This document shows positions 21,561 through 32,551 of a stretch of DNA of 64,000 bases, one piece after another (position 1 is the stretch's first letter; the number at the start of each line of letters is the position of its first letter). A program made the translations under genes and the position numbers. A model generated the notes under the pieces. The model had not been told where the DNA came from and did not search any database. It saw only the letters and a list, made by a program, of their open reading frames with translations. The DNA is from Fremontodendron californicum (lineage: Eukaryota; Streptophyta; Magnoliopsida; Malvales; Malvaceae): positions 8,313,134-8,377,133 of the forward strand of contig JAULJL010000032.1 of the NCBI GenBank assembly GCA_030761205.1. Direction: 5' to 3'.

Positions 21561-22403
21561 ATTATTCCAATTTTTTACTTAGCCAATTTTTTAAACGAAA
21601 TACCAAAAAAGATCGATACATTACTAAAGTATCGATACTTCTTTGAACATACTACCAATCATAGAGATAAATATTAAAGTATCGATACAAACTGATATGT
21701 AATACTATGAAGGACTGGTCCTTTTTTAATCCAGTAGCCATATAGCATACAAAATGACAAAAAGTATCGATACGTCTGTGAACTGACTAAAAAATCATAT
21801 AAAATAAATATTAAAGCGATCAGTCCATTACTAGTAGGGATCGGTCCTTTTTTTATCCAGTAGCCATATATCATACAAAATTACAAAAAGTATCGATATA
21901 GTATTCAAGTATCGATACTTATTTAAATTGAAAAAAATCATACAAAGGTATTAAAACAAATAAAAAATGTTCCTTAAGGGATCGATACATTAAATAGTAT
22001 CAATCCTTTCCAGATGTTTTAAACCTATGTCGTTGAGACCAAAGTAAACAAACTCAATTAAAATTTTAATTTTTTAATAATTTTTTCCCTTTTATTCCAA
22101 GAACCTTACCCGACCCCCTCCCTCTTCTTCCCCAAAATCAGTCTTTCCCATCAAACTAAGTCACCCCTCTCCAATTTTTCTCCTTCATCTCTTCAAATCT
22201 CACAAAATTTCTTTTACATCTACCCGAAATCTGCTGCTCATTCATTGATTTCTTCTTTTACTCCGTATTTTTATCAAGACTTGGACTTCGATTCCCATCT
22301 AACCTTCTTCCCTAAATATCTCCACACCAAAGTCTCGGTTCTATCTACAAACTCAGTGAATCGATAAGTCAATTTCATTATGTTTAAATATTTTTCTTCG
22401 TTC
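21561..22403. other. AT-rich background with repeated ATCGAT palindromes and a CT-rich tail
   Basis: From about 21600 to 22010 the core AGTATCGATAC, or a close variant, appears seven or so times, including the 14-bp perfect palindrome AAGTATCGATACTT at about 21627 and 21908. A ~126-bp segment beginning TCCAGTAGCCATATA occurs at about 21731 and 21857. From 22090 to 22340 the plus strand is strongly pyrimidine-rich, resembling a plant 5' UTR, but no coding exon follows. B1 is inserted at its end. Confidence 0.5.
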
Positions 22404-23866
22404 TGATGCACCCAAAAGAGTGTATCTTATTTAACCTTGCACTTAAAAAAAATTAATAGTAGAGTATAGTGATTAGCAAGGGTCGAGTCCTCAGGGATTG
22501 GGTTTTAATCTATGAGTTATTAGTTTATAACTTAGGTTCAAAGAAAACAAAAGAAAAGGGGGTTTTGAAATAGTTTTAAAAATAAGCAAACAAGAAAAGT
22601 AAGATGCAAGTAAGAAATAAGAAATCAAATATGAGAGAAATATGGTTAAGGTTTCATTCTCCACCACTAGACATCATTAAGAACCAATTCCAGATCTATC
22701 AATATCAACCAACTATCAAAGTTAACAACCGTAGATAACAACAAGCTTTGTTATCCCAATCTTTCCTTAGTTTGTCGTTAAATAGAACAAGCTCTCTATT
22801 TAATCTCTAACCATCAAACAACCTAGAATAAGCTCTCTAAATTCAATTTAATGGCAGCTTTATGATGAGAAAGATAGGTTGATCTAAGCAACAAACACAT
22901 AAGCTCGGATTGTTCAACTTAGGTTATGTTCCACTTTGCAATTATCGAAAACTTAACCATAATCATTAATCACAAATTGCCACTTATGAATAGGAAATCA
23001 AGACAATTACACGGATCAAAACTACTAAACTAGCATTAGAAATTATCAAGATTTATCTAGTTGGCCACCTAAACAAATCAAAACATCATCATGAACAATT
23101 TTAATGGAAGAACATAAGCAACTTTGATAGAAAACAATGATAGATAGATTCTGAAAATTAATTACATAACATGTCTAGGGCTTTGAAATCACCCTTAACC
23201 AAATAAAAGTTTAGCCTAGCATAGGCATAGAAATATATACATAAAACTAAAAAGAAAAATAAAAGAATGGAGAAGAAGAAGAATAATGATGATCCTTAAG
23301 TCTCCTCAAAAGATGTCTAGTTTGTGGCTCAAAAGATGGTATTTATAGAGCTTTAAAACCCTGAGAATAAGTCATTGCCGCACAAGTAAGCCTGGAGGCA
23401 GAAAAAATCACGTTTTTGCCTTTTTTTAAGATTTGCGGTTAGGGTTTTTCTGGCCGCAGAGTTCTTTAGGGAGATCTTCTAGAGACATTTTGAATGACCA
23501 TTTCTTATCCGATTTGGGCCCATAATATATCGTTGGAAAGATAATCAAGTCAGATTCAAAAGTGAAGAAGGAAGTTTCTTCAAATAAAGACTCTAACGTC
23601 ATCTTTTCCTTGAAACAAGCTCCGGAGGTCAAATCTGCCTGATTGCTTTTCAACCAGAAATTGATATTTTTGACTCCCAAGTCTTCTTCCATCTTGTGAT
23701 TATGATTTTGTATGCTCTTTACCATCATTATTGACATCTTTTGACTTCATTCTCCTCATTGTACCTAGAATTCAAAAACATATTATAAGTAAACAAGATA
23801 AAGATCGAAAACATAACAAAAACTAAAGGTAGAAAGACATAAAATGTATATTTTATGAGCTTATCA
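22404..23866 (-). repeat. 3' LTR of B1
   Basis: On the minus strand this is the downstream LTR. A TATAAATA box reads on the minus strand at 23340-23347. The sense-strand PPT, AAGTGTGGGGGTATT, is the complement of 23867-23880, directly adjacent. Confidence 0.9.
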
Positions 23867-25693
23867 AATACCCCCACACTTAGCTTTTTGCTAGTCCTCG
23901 AGCAAAACAAAATAAAAATAAAATAATAAAATCTAATCTAATCCACTTTCGTAGGAAATCACAGTGGCACTTAGCATGTGACACAAGCCTTTAAACCCCT
24001 AGGTGTCCCTAGTGGACGAGTTTAGTCTCGTGAGGGTTTACTAGGACGATACCCACAAACATTGGAGACATAAGAAAAACTAAAAATAATTATAATTATA
24101 ATAATAATTACAACTAATCCTTCTAATATAAATTAGAGATAATCATTGGACAAGTCTTATAAACTAATCAATAGCTTAAAAAATTTCACAAAAAATCATG
24201 CTTGAATGTAAATAAATGAGTTAAGCCAATATTAACATAACATATTTCAATCAAAATAGTGCATATTCAACTTAATCTCAACCTCTCGCATGAGATACTC
24301 TCATGATTTTAACTCATTAAAGTAGTGGTAAAGTGTTTACACTCAATCAATCTCATGAAAACAGTTCTACCATATGCTTGCTTGTCCACCTATTCTCAAC
24401 TATTTAGATCATGCAACTTCATAAATCAAGAGGTCTTTATTCAAGGTTGTAATGGGGCCAAAGGGTTATAATGTGGTTAAAGAACAAAAGGATAAAGATA
24501 TCACAAAGGTTCCAAAGAGTTCATAGAGTTTAGAGACAAAATAAGATTTTGCAAATAAAACTTTCTCAATATTCTTTAGAAGTACATAATCACATAAGCT
24601 GAATATTTCATGTTGAGCCTTTGCTTCATTCTAACCAACCTTGTAACATTTTTTTCTTTAACCAAAATTTTAAGAGATAATTTTTTTTTTTTCAATATGG
24701 GAATGTATTTGACAATGATCCCTTTCTTTTTCTCTTGACTTTTGCCTTTCTCCTCCCCCACACTTATCTTTTGTTTCCAACCCAAATTTTCAACTAAAAA
24801 TATCCCTTGTTTTTTTGCAATATGTCTCAAACTATATAATCCATCTTTAGAACAAGGGTAAGGATATAAGTATATTTAGGCTAGGTGTAAGTTGTGGTTA
24901 CCAATAAAATAGCATATTTAATGTAGGCTCAAATTGGCTCACTAGTGGGGATGTTCTCTTGGAACATTAATAATGGATGGCTGTTTGGCCCTGGTTATAA
25001 TCCTAATGCCTCTATCATATTCATGTTATCACATATATGTAATTATAAGAGCACTCAAGAAGGAAATTAGATTGATATGTATAATGCATCAATCATATAG
25101 GCTCAAAAACTCACAAGGATGATTATACAAGTCAATATCAAGTCTAAACATGCTTCGTTCTTAATCAACATATCATATCAACATTGGCTCATAAAAATAG
25201 TGTCAAGCTTAATTCTCATGAAAATTTTCTCACTAATAACCAGTTTAGACCTATACAATTCATATCTCATCATTGTATTAAAAAAGAACTAAAACACACT
25301 AAAAATAATAATAATAATATTAAAGACTCATAAAAAAATAATAGACAAAAATAAAAGAAATCCTAAATCCTTCCCCCCACACTTAATTCTTACATTGTCA
25401 TCAATGTAATGCTATTAACCCAAATGAAAGAATCATGTGTAAGAGAAAAGAACTAATAACATAAGAATAGAAATAACTAAGACTCAAAACAAAACAAATT
25501 CATGCAACCTAAATAATTCTAAAATACTAAACAAATAATTAGCAAATAAACATAAAAATAAATAAATAAAAACAATAAAAATAATAAAAGGAAAAGGAAA
25601 AGGAAAAGAAAGCAAATCTGAGTATGGCAGGTTGGCAAATTCTTCTTTAATTGGGCTGCCTTCCCAATTAACACTTGAGTTTGTGTTTTGAAC
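23867..25693 (-). other. B1 3' internal region, non-coding
   Basis: There is no gene in these 1.8 kb. Its sequence is homologous, in reverse complement, to element C 59085-60571 and in parallel to B2 62073-63450. On the minus strand it holds the hairpin TACATTG-ATGA-CAATGTA (25391-25408) followed by a G-rich internal tract (complement of 25373-25385). Confidence 0.7.
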
Positions 25694-26632
25694 CTAACCA
25701 ACACCCCTTCTTGGCTCTTTAGGCTTGTCAGGCTCATACATGAAATTTTCCAAATTTATGCGTTTGATAGGAAGCTTTCTTTGCACAACAGTGGATGCAT
25801 TCTCCATTACAAGTATTATTTCATCATCCTTTGTGGTGCATATCTCATCGAGGAATGGAGCATATTTTGATACTTGTTGAATGGCATCCACAAACAAGTT
25901 GTTTAAGATTTCCGGCATGTCTTGTTCATGTTCCTCCTCCTTGAACTTTGCAAATCTACTAGGAAAAAGTGTAAAAGAAACATTAGTAAAAATTGGAACC
26001 TTAAACGTTACCTCAGGTGCCGAAGTACTCTTATTTGGATTTGTGGCTTCATTATCCTCAAGAATAGAATCCATCTCTAATTTTGTCTCATCCTCATCTT
26101 GTTTCTCATTCCTCAAGGTCACAATAGTAGTATTCTCCTTTGGGTTAATCATCTTTTGGGCAGGGAGTTCTTCAGATCTTTGTGCTACCCATCCCACCAT
26201 ACTACTAGCCAATTGGCTCATTTGCTTTTCCAAACTCTGGATCCTTGCCCTTGTTTCCTGTTGAAATTGCAAAGTATCAGTAATAAGAGAATAGACAAGA
26301 TCTTCTAAAGAAGTACCTGAGTTTTGAGTCATATGTGATGGCTGAAAAAGATCTGGTTCTTGAGACCATGATTGATTGAAGCTAGATGGATGAGTGTAAT
26401 TGGCATAAGGATCTACTTCTTGGAAATTTTTCGAGTAGCCATAATTAGTATGATCCCACCATCCCTCATGGTAAGTGTTTGAGTAATGATCATGCGGTTG
26501 GTCTTGGAACCCTTGATGGCCTTGACATCCTCCCATGGCCAATTGTTGAACTGGGGAGGTGAGATTGGCTTGTTGATTCTCCATGTTCATATATGCCACC
26601 AACTCTTCAAGTGTTAGATTGCTCAATTCCAT
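25694..26632 (-). CDS. B1 gag-derived ORF, 312 aa
   Basis: This is the only sizeable frame of B1, starting about 110 bp inside the PBS. The N-terminal third is Gln/His/Tyr/Trp-rich (DHYSNTYHEGWW). The middle (TLQFQQETRARIQSLEKQMSQL) and the Thr-Leu-Arg block (TTIVTLRNEK) resemble the region just after the zinc knuckle of Athila-type gag. The end (FLDEICTTKDD, ENASTVVQRKLP) matches the stretch before the protease in element C. It therefore appears to be a gag C-terminal remnant lacking capsid, zinc knuckle and protease. Function is unknown; an intact frame may mean use in trans or a recent origin. In B2 the TAG that ends this frame is a sense codon. Confidence 0.7.
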   Translation of the reverse strand: MELSNLTLEELVAYMNMENQQANLTSPVQQLAMGGCQGHQGFQDQPHDHYSNTYHEGWWDHTNYGYSKNFQEVDPYANYTHPSSFNQSWSQEPDLFQPSHMTQNSGTSLEDLVYSLITDTLQFQQETRARIQSLEKQMSQLASSMVGWVAQRSEELPAQKMINPKENTTIVTLRNEKQDEDETKLEMDSILEDNEATNPNKSTSAPEVTFKVPIFTNVSFTLFPSRFAKFKEEEHEQDMPEILNNLFVDAIQQVSKYAPFLDEICTTKDDEIILVMENASTVVQRKLPIKRINLENFMYEPDKPKEPRRGVG

Positions 26633-26744
26633 CGTTTTTTTTTTTCAAAATTTGAAAAGAAAAACCTTTATGTACATGAAAATAAAACTAATTAGAACTG
26701 AAAATAAGAATAAACCAAGTACCAAATAAACTAAATAAAGCAAT

Positions 26745-26763
26745 CCCTGGAAACGGCGCAAAA
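26745..26763 (-). other. B1 primer binding site (degenerate tRNA-Asp type)
   Basis: On the minus strand TTTTTGCGCCGTTTCCAGGG follows the LTR end. It resembles the tRNA-Asp PBS of element C but has several mismatches, so priming may be poor today. Confidence 0.65.
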
Positions 26764-26766
26764 ATT

Positions 26767-28228
26767 TGATGCACCCAAAAGAGTGTATCTTATTTAACCT
26801 TGCACTTAAAAAAAATTAATAGTAGAGTATAGTGATTAGCAAGGGTCGAGTTCTCAGGGATTGGGTTTTAATCTATGAGTTATTAGTTTATAACTTAGGT
26901 TCAAAGAAAACAAAAGAAAAGGGGGTTTTGAAATAGTTTTAAAAATAAGCAAACAAGAAAAGTAAGATGCAAGTAAGAAATAAGAAATCAAATATGAGAA
27001 AAATATGGTTAAGGTTTCATTCTCCACCACTAGACATCATTAAGAACCAATTTCAGATCTATCAATATCAACCAACTATCAAAGTTAACAACCGTAGATA
27101 ACAACAAGCTCTGTTATCCCAATCTTTCCTTAGTTTGTCGTTAAATAGAACAAGCTCTCTATTTAATCTCTAACCATCAAACAACCTAGAATAAGCTCTC
27201 TAAATTCAATTTAATGGCAGCTTTATGATGAGAAAGATAGGTTGATCTAAGCAACAAACACATAAGCTCGGATTGTTCAACTTAGGTTATGTTCCATTTG
27301 CAATTATCGAAAACTTGACCATAATCATTAATCACAAATTGCCACTTATGAATAGGAAATCAAGACAATTACACGGATCAAGACTCCTAAACTAGCATTA
27401 GACAATTATCAAGATTTATCTAGTTGGCCACCTAAACAAATCAAAACATAATCATGAACAATTTTAATGAAAGAACATAAGCAACTTTGATAGAAAACAA
27501 TGATAGATAGATTCTGATAATTAATTAGATAACATGTCTAGGGCTTTGAAATCACCCTTAACCAAATAAAATTTTAGCCTAGCATAGGCATAGAAATATA
27601 TACATAAAACTAAAAAGAAAAATAAAAGAATGGAGAAGAAGAAGAATAATGATCATCCTTAAGTCTCCTCAAAAGATGTCTAGTTTGTGGCTCAAAAGAT
27701 GGTATTTATAGAGCTTTAAAACCCTGAGAATAAGTCATTGCCGCACAAGTAAGCTTGGAGGCAGAAAAATCACGTTTTTGCCTTTTTTTAAGATTTGCGG
27801 TTAGGGTTTTTCTGGCCGCAGGGTTTTTTAGGGAGATCTTCTAGCGACATTTTGAATGACCATTTCTTATCCTATTTGGGCCCATAATATATCGTTGGAA
27901 AGATAATCAAGTCGGCTTCAAAAGTGAAGAAGGAAGTTTCTTCAAATAAAGACCCTAACATCATGTTGTCCTTGAAACAAGCTCCGGAGGTCAAATCTGC
28001 CTGATAGCTTTTCAACCAGAAATTGATATTTTTGACTCCCAAGTCTTCTTCCATCTTGTGATTATGATTTTGTATGCTCTTTACCATCATTATTGACATA
28101 TTTTGACTTCATTCTCCTCATTTTACCTAGAATTCAAAAACATATTATAAGTAAACAAGATAAAGATCGAAAACATAACAAAAACTAAAGGTAGAAAGAC
28201 ATAAAATGTATATTTTATGAGCTTATCA
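26767..28228 (-). repeat. 5' LTR of B1
   Basis: The paired copy of 22404-23866 with scattered substitutions (for example near 26849, 27000 and 27112). A minus-strand TATAAATA box lies at about 27703-27710 and would promote transcription of the element. Confidence 0.9.
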
Positions 28229-28561
28229 CGTTCTTTGAACAATATCCCTTTATTTCTCTCTTAACCCAACTCCCTTTCCTCTTTTCCCCAAAAATTAGAT
28301 GTTGGTTGTATTGCTTTATTTTTTCAGTTGATGCATGTGATTCAAACTGTTTCTTCATCAGTCTATTTGGTTTAATTAGTAGTAATTTTTGAATTTTTTG
28401 TTCAAAACCCTTGCATCACACCCTAGGCCATTACATATTAATAATATCATAAATTGTCTATTTCTTGTATTAAGAATAAGCTATGAGGTGCATGCCAAAA
28501 ACAAAAGATCCAACCTTTATATAGCAACCCAGTATAAGGTTGTGCCAATAATAAATGTAGG
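28229..28561. other. Background DNA after B1, no gene seen
   Basis: This continues the sequence interrupted by B1 at CGTTC. It has a pyrimidine-rich stretch to about 28295 and then AT-rich DNA. Nothing recognisable is encoded. Confidence 0.4.
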
Positions 28562-28760
28562 GAAGAGGAATTCTTGAGATGTCAATCTCGGGTTCAGTGG
28601 CTTCAAGCTGGTGATAAAAAGACAAGTTCTTTCCATGCTTTGTGTGTTCAGAGGCAAAGGCATAATCAAATTCGGGGATTGGTTTTTATGACAGTGGTAT
28701 GTGGAAGGAGGATCATAAGGGTATTCAAGGTGTGATCAGGATATTGAATGGCATGAGCCA
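28562..28760 (+). pseudogene. Fragment of a plant L1-type LINE ORF2
   Basis: Translation from 28562 gives EEEFLRCQSRVQWLQAG, DKKTSSFHA and QRQRHNQIRGL. This is the conserved linker between endonuclease and reverse transcriptase of plant L1 LINEs (pattern WL..GD.NT.FFH). A frameshift near 28686 moves the match to another frame (SGMWKEDHKGI). No RT core or poly-A end is found, so it is a short, old, 5'- and 3'-truncated remnant. Confidence 0.75.
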
Positions 28761-29478
28761 CCTGCGTATTACAATACGAATTGAAAGGGGGAATGACAAT
28801 TAAAGATGGAAAATAATCAGAATAAAATAGGATTCATAATAAGAAAAATTAATTTGAGACATGTGCAATGGTTAGTCACGAGCTTAGTACCATCAGGAAG
28901 TCACAGTTTCTTTCTCCCACTGCCTAATAATGACATTATGTATTTACTTTGTTGCCAAAAGAAAAAAGCTATTAATTTAGGACTGAAAAAGGGGAAAGAA
29001 AAACTTGATCAAAAATAACCTAATTCACATGAGTATCCTGATGAACTGTTGGCTTGGTGATATACTTTAGAAAAAAACTTATTGCTTGATAATTTTATTT
29101 GTAGAAAATGATGTTATTGATGTGCATATAAAATTCGCTTTTCCTAGTGAGTATTGCTCTTCAAAGTTTGATTTGTTTTTTGTAATTAACAATAGCATAT
29201 CAGATATTTTTTTTAAGATTTAGGGACAACAGGTCACTATCTTTTACCAATCTAAATTTCAATTATTGGTTGGTTATGTTTGCTGCAGCAATAGGAAATG
29301 GAAAATATATGTAGTTTTAGACAAAGAAAATTAATAGATCACTAATTTCTGCACAGTTTGTTTCGTTTATACATTCTTATGCCACTATGCAACTGATGAA
29401 TTAACACACATTCATATCTAAAAAGGAAACAAAATTTATTTTGTTTTTATTTCATACATAGAAATCAAAACCTCTTCC
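28761..29478. other. Unassigned AT-rich DNA
   Basis: About 700 bp with only short frames. I see no similarity to the elements in the window and no RNA gene. Confidence 0.4.
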
Positions 29479-29766
29479 ATGGCACCTAAAACAAAACATT
29501 GTGCCGCCATGTCTAAAAGGAAGCAACCTCCTCCACCAGCCCCTATACAGATTACTCGAAAACGGCAATTGTAGTAGTTCAATTCGTGCTTTCGTACTCC
29601 AGAAGATCAAGCTAGGTATGATAATGAGTTCTCTCATCAGGAAGTCAAGTTTGGCAGGGTAATCGACTTTGAATTTCTAAAACTAATTGATTTTCTATAT
29701 ATTGCAGTATTTGAGGAATTTGGTTGGATGGAATTTTTAAGTTTGAGAATAGGAACTCATGAGAAC
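29479..29766 (+). pseudogene. N-terminal part of a plant transposon-associated protein, split by an LTR fragment
   Basis: ATG at 29479 opens MAPKTKHCAAMSKRKQPPPP, a basic/proline-rich start. Two consecutive TAG codons follow (29572-29577). The same frame then continues with FRTPEDQARYDNEF and FEEFGWMEFLSLR. This pattern matches the N-terminus of the 'putative plant transposon protein' family. The frame runs into the LTR fragment at 29767; the remainder resumes after it at 30860. It is dead: stops plus insertion. Confidence 0.6.
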
Positions 29767-30850
29767 TGTCGCAACGAATCCTTCGCGGGATCCATCAAGA
29801 GATGTTAAAAATAATAATGATATGTGTGGGGAGAAAAAGAGGAAAAGTTGACTTAATTCCTCTTGAAATAAAGGTTGACAGTTTGAAAACAACCACGAAA
29901 AAGAAATGGAGTCGCCCTCAATCTTTTTTGTCTAGGTGTGATTGGCCACCTAAACCTGTTTTTATAAAACATTTTAAAATTAATTAAAACATTTTTTTTA
30001 AAAACAATTTTGAAGTCTGTGCTTTGAACCAGAGAAAACAAGTGCGGGTTCAAGAGTCGATTACATGCAGAGAAGGATTAGCACCCCCACGACGCACGTA
30101 TAAATGGTATCTTATTAGACATGTGTTATCTCAAGTCTCGATGAAAGTCGGTTTTAAATTTGGTATTTAAAAAAATTCCCAAAAAAAAAGAATCATATTT
30201 TATTTGAAAATGATCCGGAATTTATTAACATAAAATTTCTCATGCTTTCCGATAAACTCGGCAAAACATGGAATTTTTTATTGGTTTTGAAATTCTCCGA
30301 ATCACCCTCGTTTTTTTTATAAAAAAAAAAAGATATTCCGTCGTTAATGATAATTGATTATATTCTCCCCGGCAGACCCAGTAGAAAACTCATGAATTAT
30401 TTTAACTTGGGAATAATCTTGTTTTATAAAACAATATTTATTTTTCATGTATTTTGAAATAATAAAAACAAATGATCATGAATATGCAAAATATTACTAA
30501 GACTAAAATTAAAAAACATGCATATTTATCTTGACATGGCGTAATCTAGATGACATGGCACATGAATGAATGACATGGCATGCTTGACATGGCAAAATCC
30601 AAATGACATGGCACATGAATGAATGACGTGGCATGCTTGACATGGCAAAAATATGAATGACATAGCATATGTATGAATGACATGGCATGCTTGACATGGC
30701 AAATCTAAATGACATAGCATATGTATGAATGACATGGAAAAATCTAAATGACATAGCGTATTTATGAATGACATGACATGCTTGAACATGGAAAAATCTA
30801 AATGACATAGCATATGTATGAATAACATGACATGCTTGTTATGGCAAAAT
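29767..30850 (-). mobile_element. Tat-type LTR fragment (U5 end), reverse orientation
   Basis: It begins TGTCGCAACG, the complement of a Tat LTR terminus, and follows the last ~1.1 kb of the Tat LTR. Matching blocks include the complement of GGTGGCCGATCACACCTAG and the ATGACATGGCA repeats at 30530-30850. It ends without the opposite LTR terminus, so it is not a clean solo LTR. It separates the two halves of the transposon-protein pseudogene. The right boundary is approximate. Confidence 0.75.
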
Positions 30851-30859
30851 CTAAGTGGC

Positions 30860-31629
30860 TAAAAATTGTCTCCTACTTGCAAGGAACTTTTAGTCACTAG
30901 AGAATTACTAGCGAATGCCCTAGGCTTAGAAGATGATGAAAAAATCGAGACTCAGGCTAATACCCTTGGTCTTGCTCGAGATATTTTTGATGATGGAACC
31001 TTAATACAAACTCCTTCATCCACTATCCTTTTGAATATGCATGATCGGTTGCTTCACCTTATCATTACACATAACATTATACCTTTTGGTACAAAGTATT
31101 CTAAACTTAGGAATCAAGATTATTGGTGAATTTACATGTTAAAAAAAATAATAAAAAAAATAAAACCTAACTTGATATCCTTTATATTCAATGATATGAT
31201 GAGAATAGTTCAAGATAGAGAACAAAAATTCATCTTTGGCATGGCAATTAGTAAACTGATTAACACCTTAGGCATCAATACTTCATGTGATCTACCTATT
31301 CTTAATGTTGGGATTCCGCTTATTGGGATACATTTTGTTCATAAAATGGGTTATATGCAAGATGCTGAGTGTAATTGGGTTAAAAAAAATTGGTCTCGAT
31401 GAGCAAAGGCATGTACATGTGGCAACAGAGGAACCTGAGATTGAGGTCGGAGCATCATCATCTAGTCAACCATTTACAGCTCAAGGTGCGTTGAAGTCGA
31501 TTTTGAAAAAGTTAGATAGCTTGACTACTTTTGCTACCAACATGAACTCAAGGATGGCAGCCATGGAACAAAGGCAAGAAAACATTGATGCAATGCTTCG
31601 TGACCTCTATTCTCGTTTTCCTCCATCAT
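30860..31629 (+). pseudogene. C-terminal part of the plant transposon-associated protein
   Basis: The frame from about 30860 reads ELLVTRELLANALGLEDDE, then LLNMHDRLLHLIITHNI and TKYSKLRNQDYW. The family's usual Trp-Trp pair has become Trp-stop (TGA 31127-31129), and the same frame resumes to 31402 (FGMAISKLINTLGI; HFVHKMGYM). An A8 run near 31383 then shifts the frame into the final helix-rich tail (MNSRMAAMEQRQENIDAMLR), ending at 31629. With 29479-29766 it is one disrupted gene. Such proteins are linked to plant mobile elements; their biochemical role is not established. Confidence 0.65.
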
Positions 31630-32551
31630 GATTTTCATGTTACTTAGTCTTGTTTCCTTCTCAGTGAACTTGAAATATTTTGCTTGTGTTTGACACATGA
31701 AGCTAGTAATTTAACTTATTATTACCTTATTTCGACACTGACTTTTTGTTTCAAACAATGTAAATATTATTGAAGATAATTTTGTGCCTATTGTTTGTTC
31801 ATTGTATATTTTCTTTGGTTGCTCAGTAGTTTGTTAATTGTTAACAATTACCAAGTCAATGTTCTTTGCTGATTGTGGCTTATTCAGCCTTTGTGTTGAT
31901 GTTTAACTGCAGAATAATAGTTTTTGATATCTTATTTTTAGTATTAAGTTGGAAGGATAAGCAATCTAATTGATTACGCTTTGAAAAATATCAACTGAAT
32001 CCAACATGATTTCGACTATAGACACCTATAATTCAAATCTATTATCTTGTAGTGGTACTAACATTGATTGAAGAAAAAGAAAGGACAAAAGAGAAGCAGC
32101 CTATAGCAAAAGAACAAAAAAATACGTATAGCAAACCACAAATTTCATCATTTAAATTGTTTCCTATGAATATAATAATTATAAAAATTCAGCTGCAAAA
32201 TGATAGCTTAGACGCGAATCAGCAAGCTGTGTTTGTTGATGGTGGACAGTTCGCCTCCAAACTTGAATGCGAGAATGCAGGCATTATCCTTCACTTCAGA
32301 TTTGTCCCATCACCCATGCAACAGTATAAACATATAACAGTAAGATTAATGAGCCAACTAGCTATAAGCAGACTACCAAATAGACATAAGTTTTGTAGAA
32401 GGAAAAATCCAGTGAAACTTTACCGGATTATACCCATCATGTTCTTCAATGGTCCTTCCACTCATCTACTCAATGAACTACATTTTTGTTTGTCGATAAA
32501 AACTAACAAAACAACGATTAAAAAAAGTTATTGCAAATGTAATAATGTTTC
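31630..32551. other. Unassigned DNA between the pseudogene and Tat2
   Basis: This AT-rich stretch includes a 170-codon frame (32052-32564) that runs into the Tat2 LTR and has no recognisable domain. I regard it as chance. Nothing else is seen. Confidence 0.4.

Larger units (their letters stand above)
22404..28228 (-). mobile_element. B1: complete small non-autonomous LTR retrotransposon
   Basis: Two LTRs (22404-23866 and 26767-28228, about 1462 bp each, a few percent different at most) begin TGATGCACCC and end GAGCTTATCA. The element is flanked by the direct target repeat CGTTC at 22399-22403 and 28229-28233. A G-rich PPT next to the left LTR and a tRNA-Asp-like PBS next to the right LTR show that it reads on the minus strand. 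It encodes one gag-derived ORF and no protease, RT or integrase. B2 at 50987 is a second copy of the same family. Confidence 0.93.

Noticed and set aside
22090..22380. CT-rich stretch as the 5' UTR of a host gene
   Set aside because: Looks like a plant leader, but no ATG with a long frame or exon-like sequence follows on either side of B1. Left as background.
25881..26264. 127-aa plus-strand ORF with a cysteine/serine-rich start
   Set aside because: Shadow of the B1 gag-derived ORF on the other strand.
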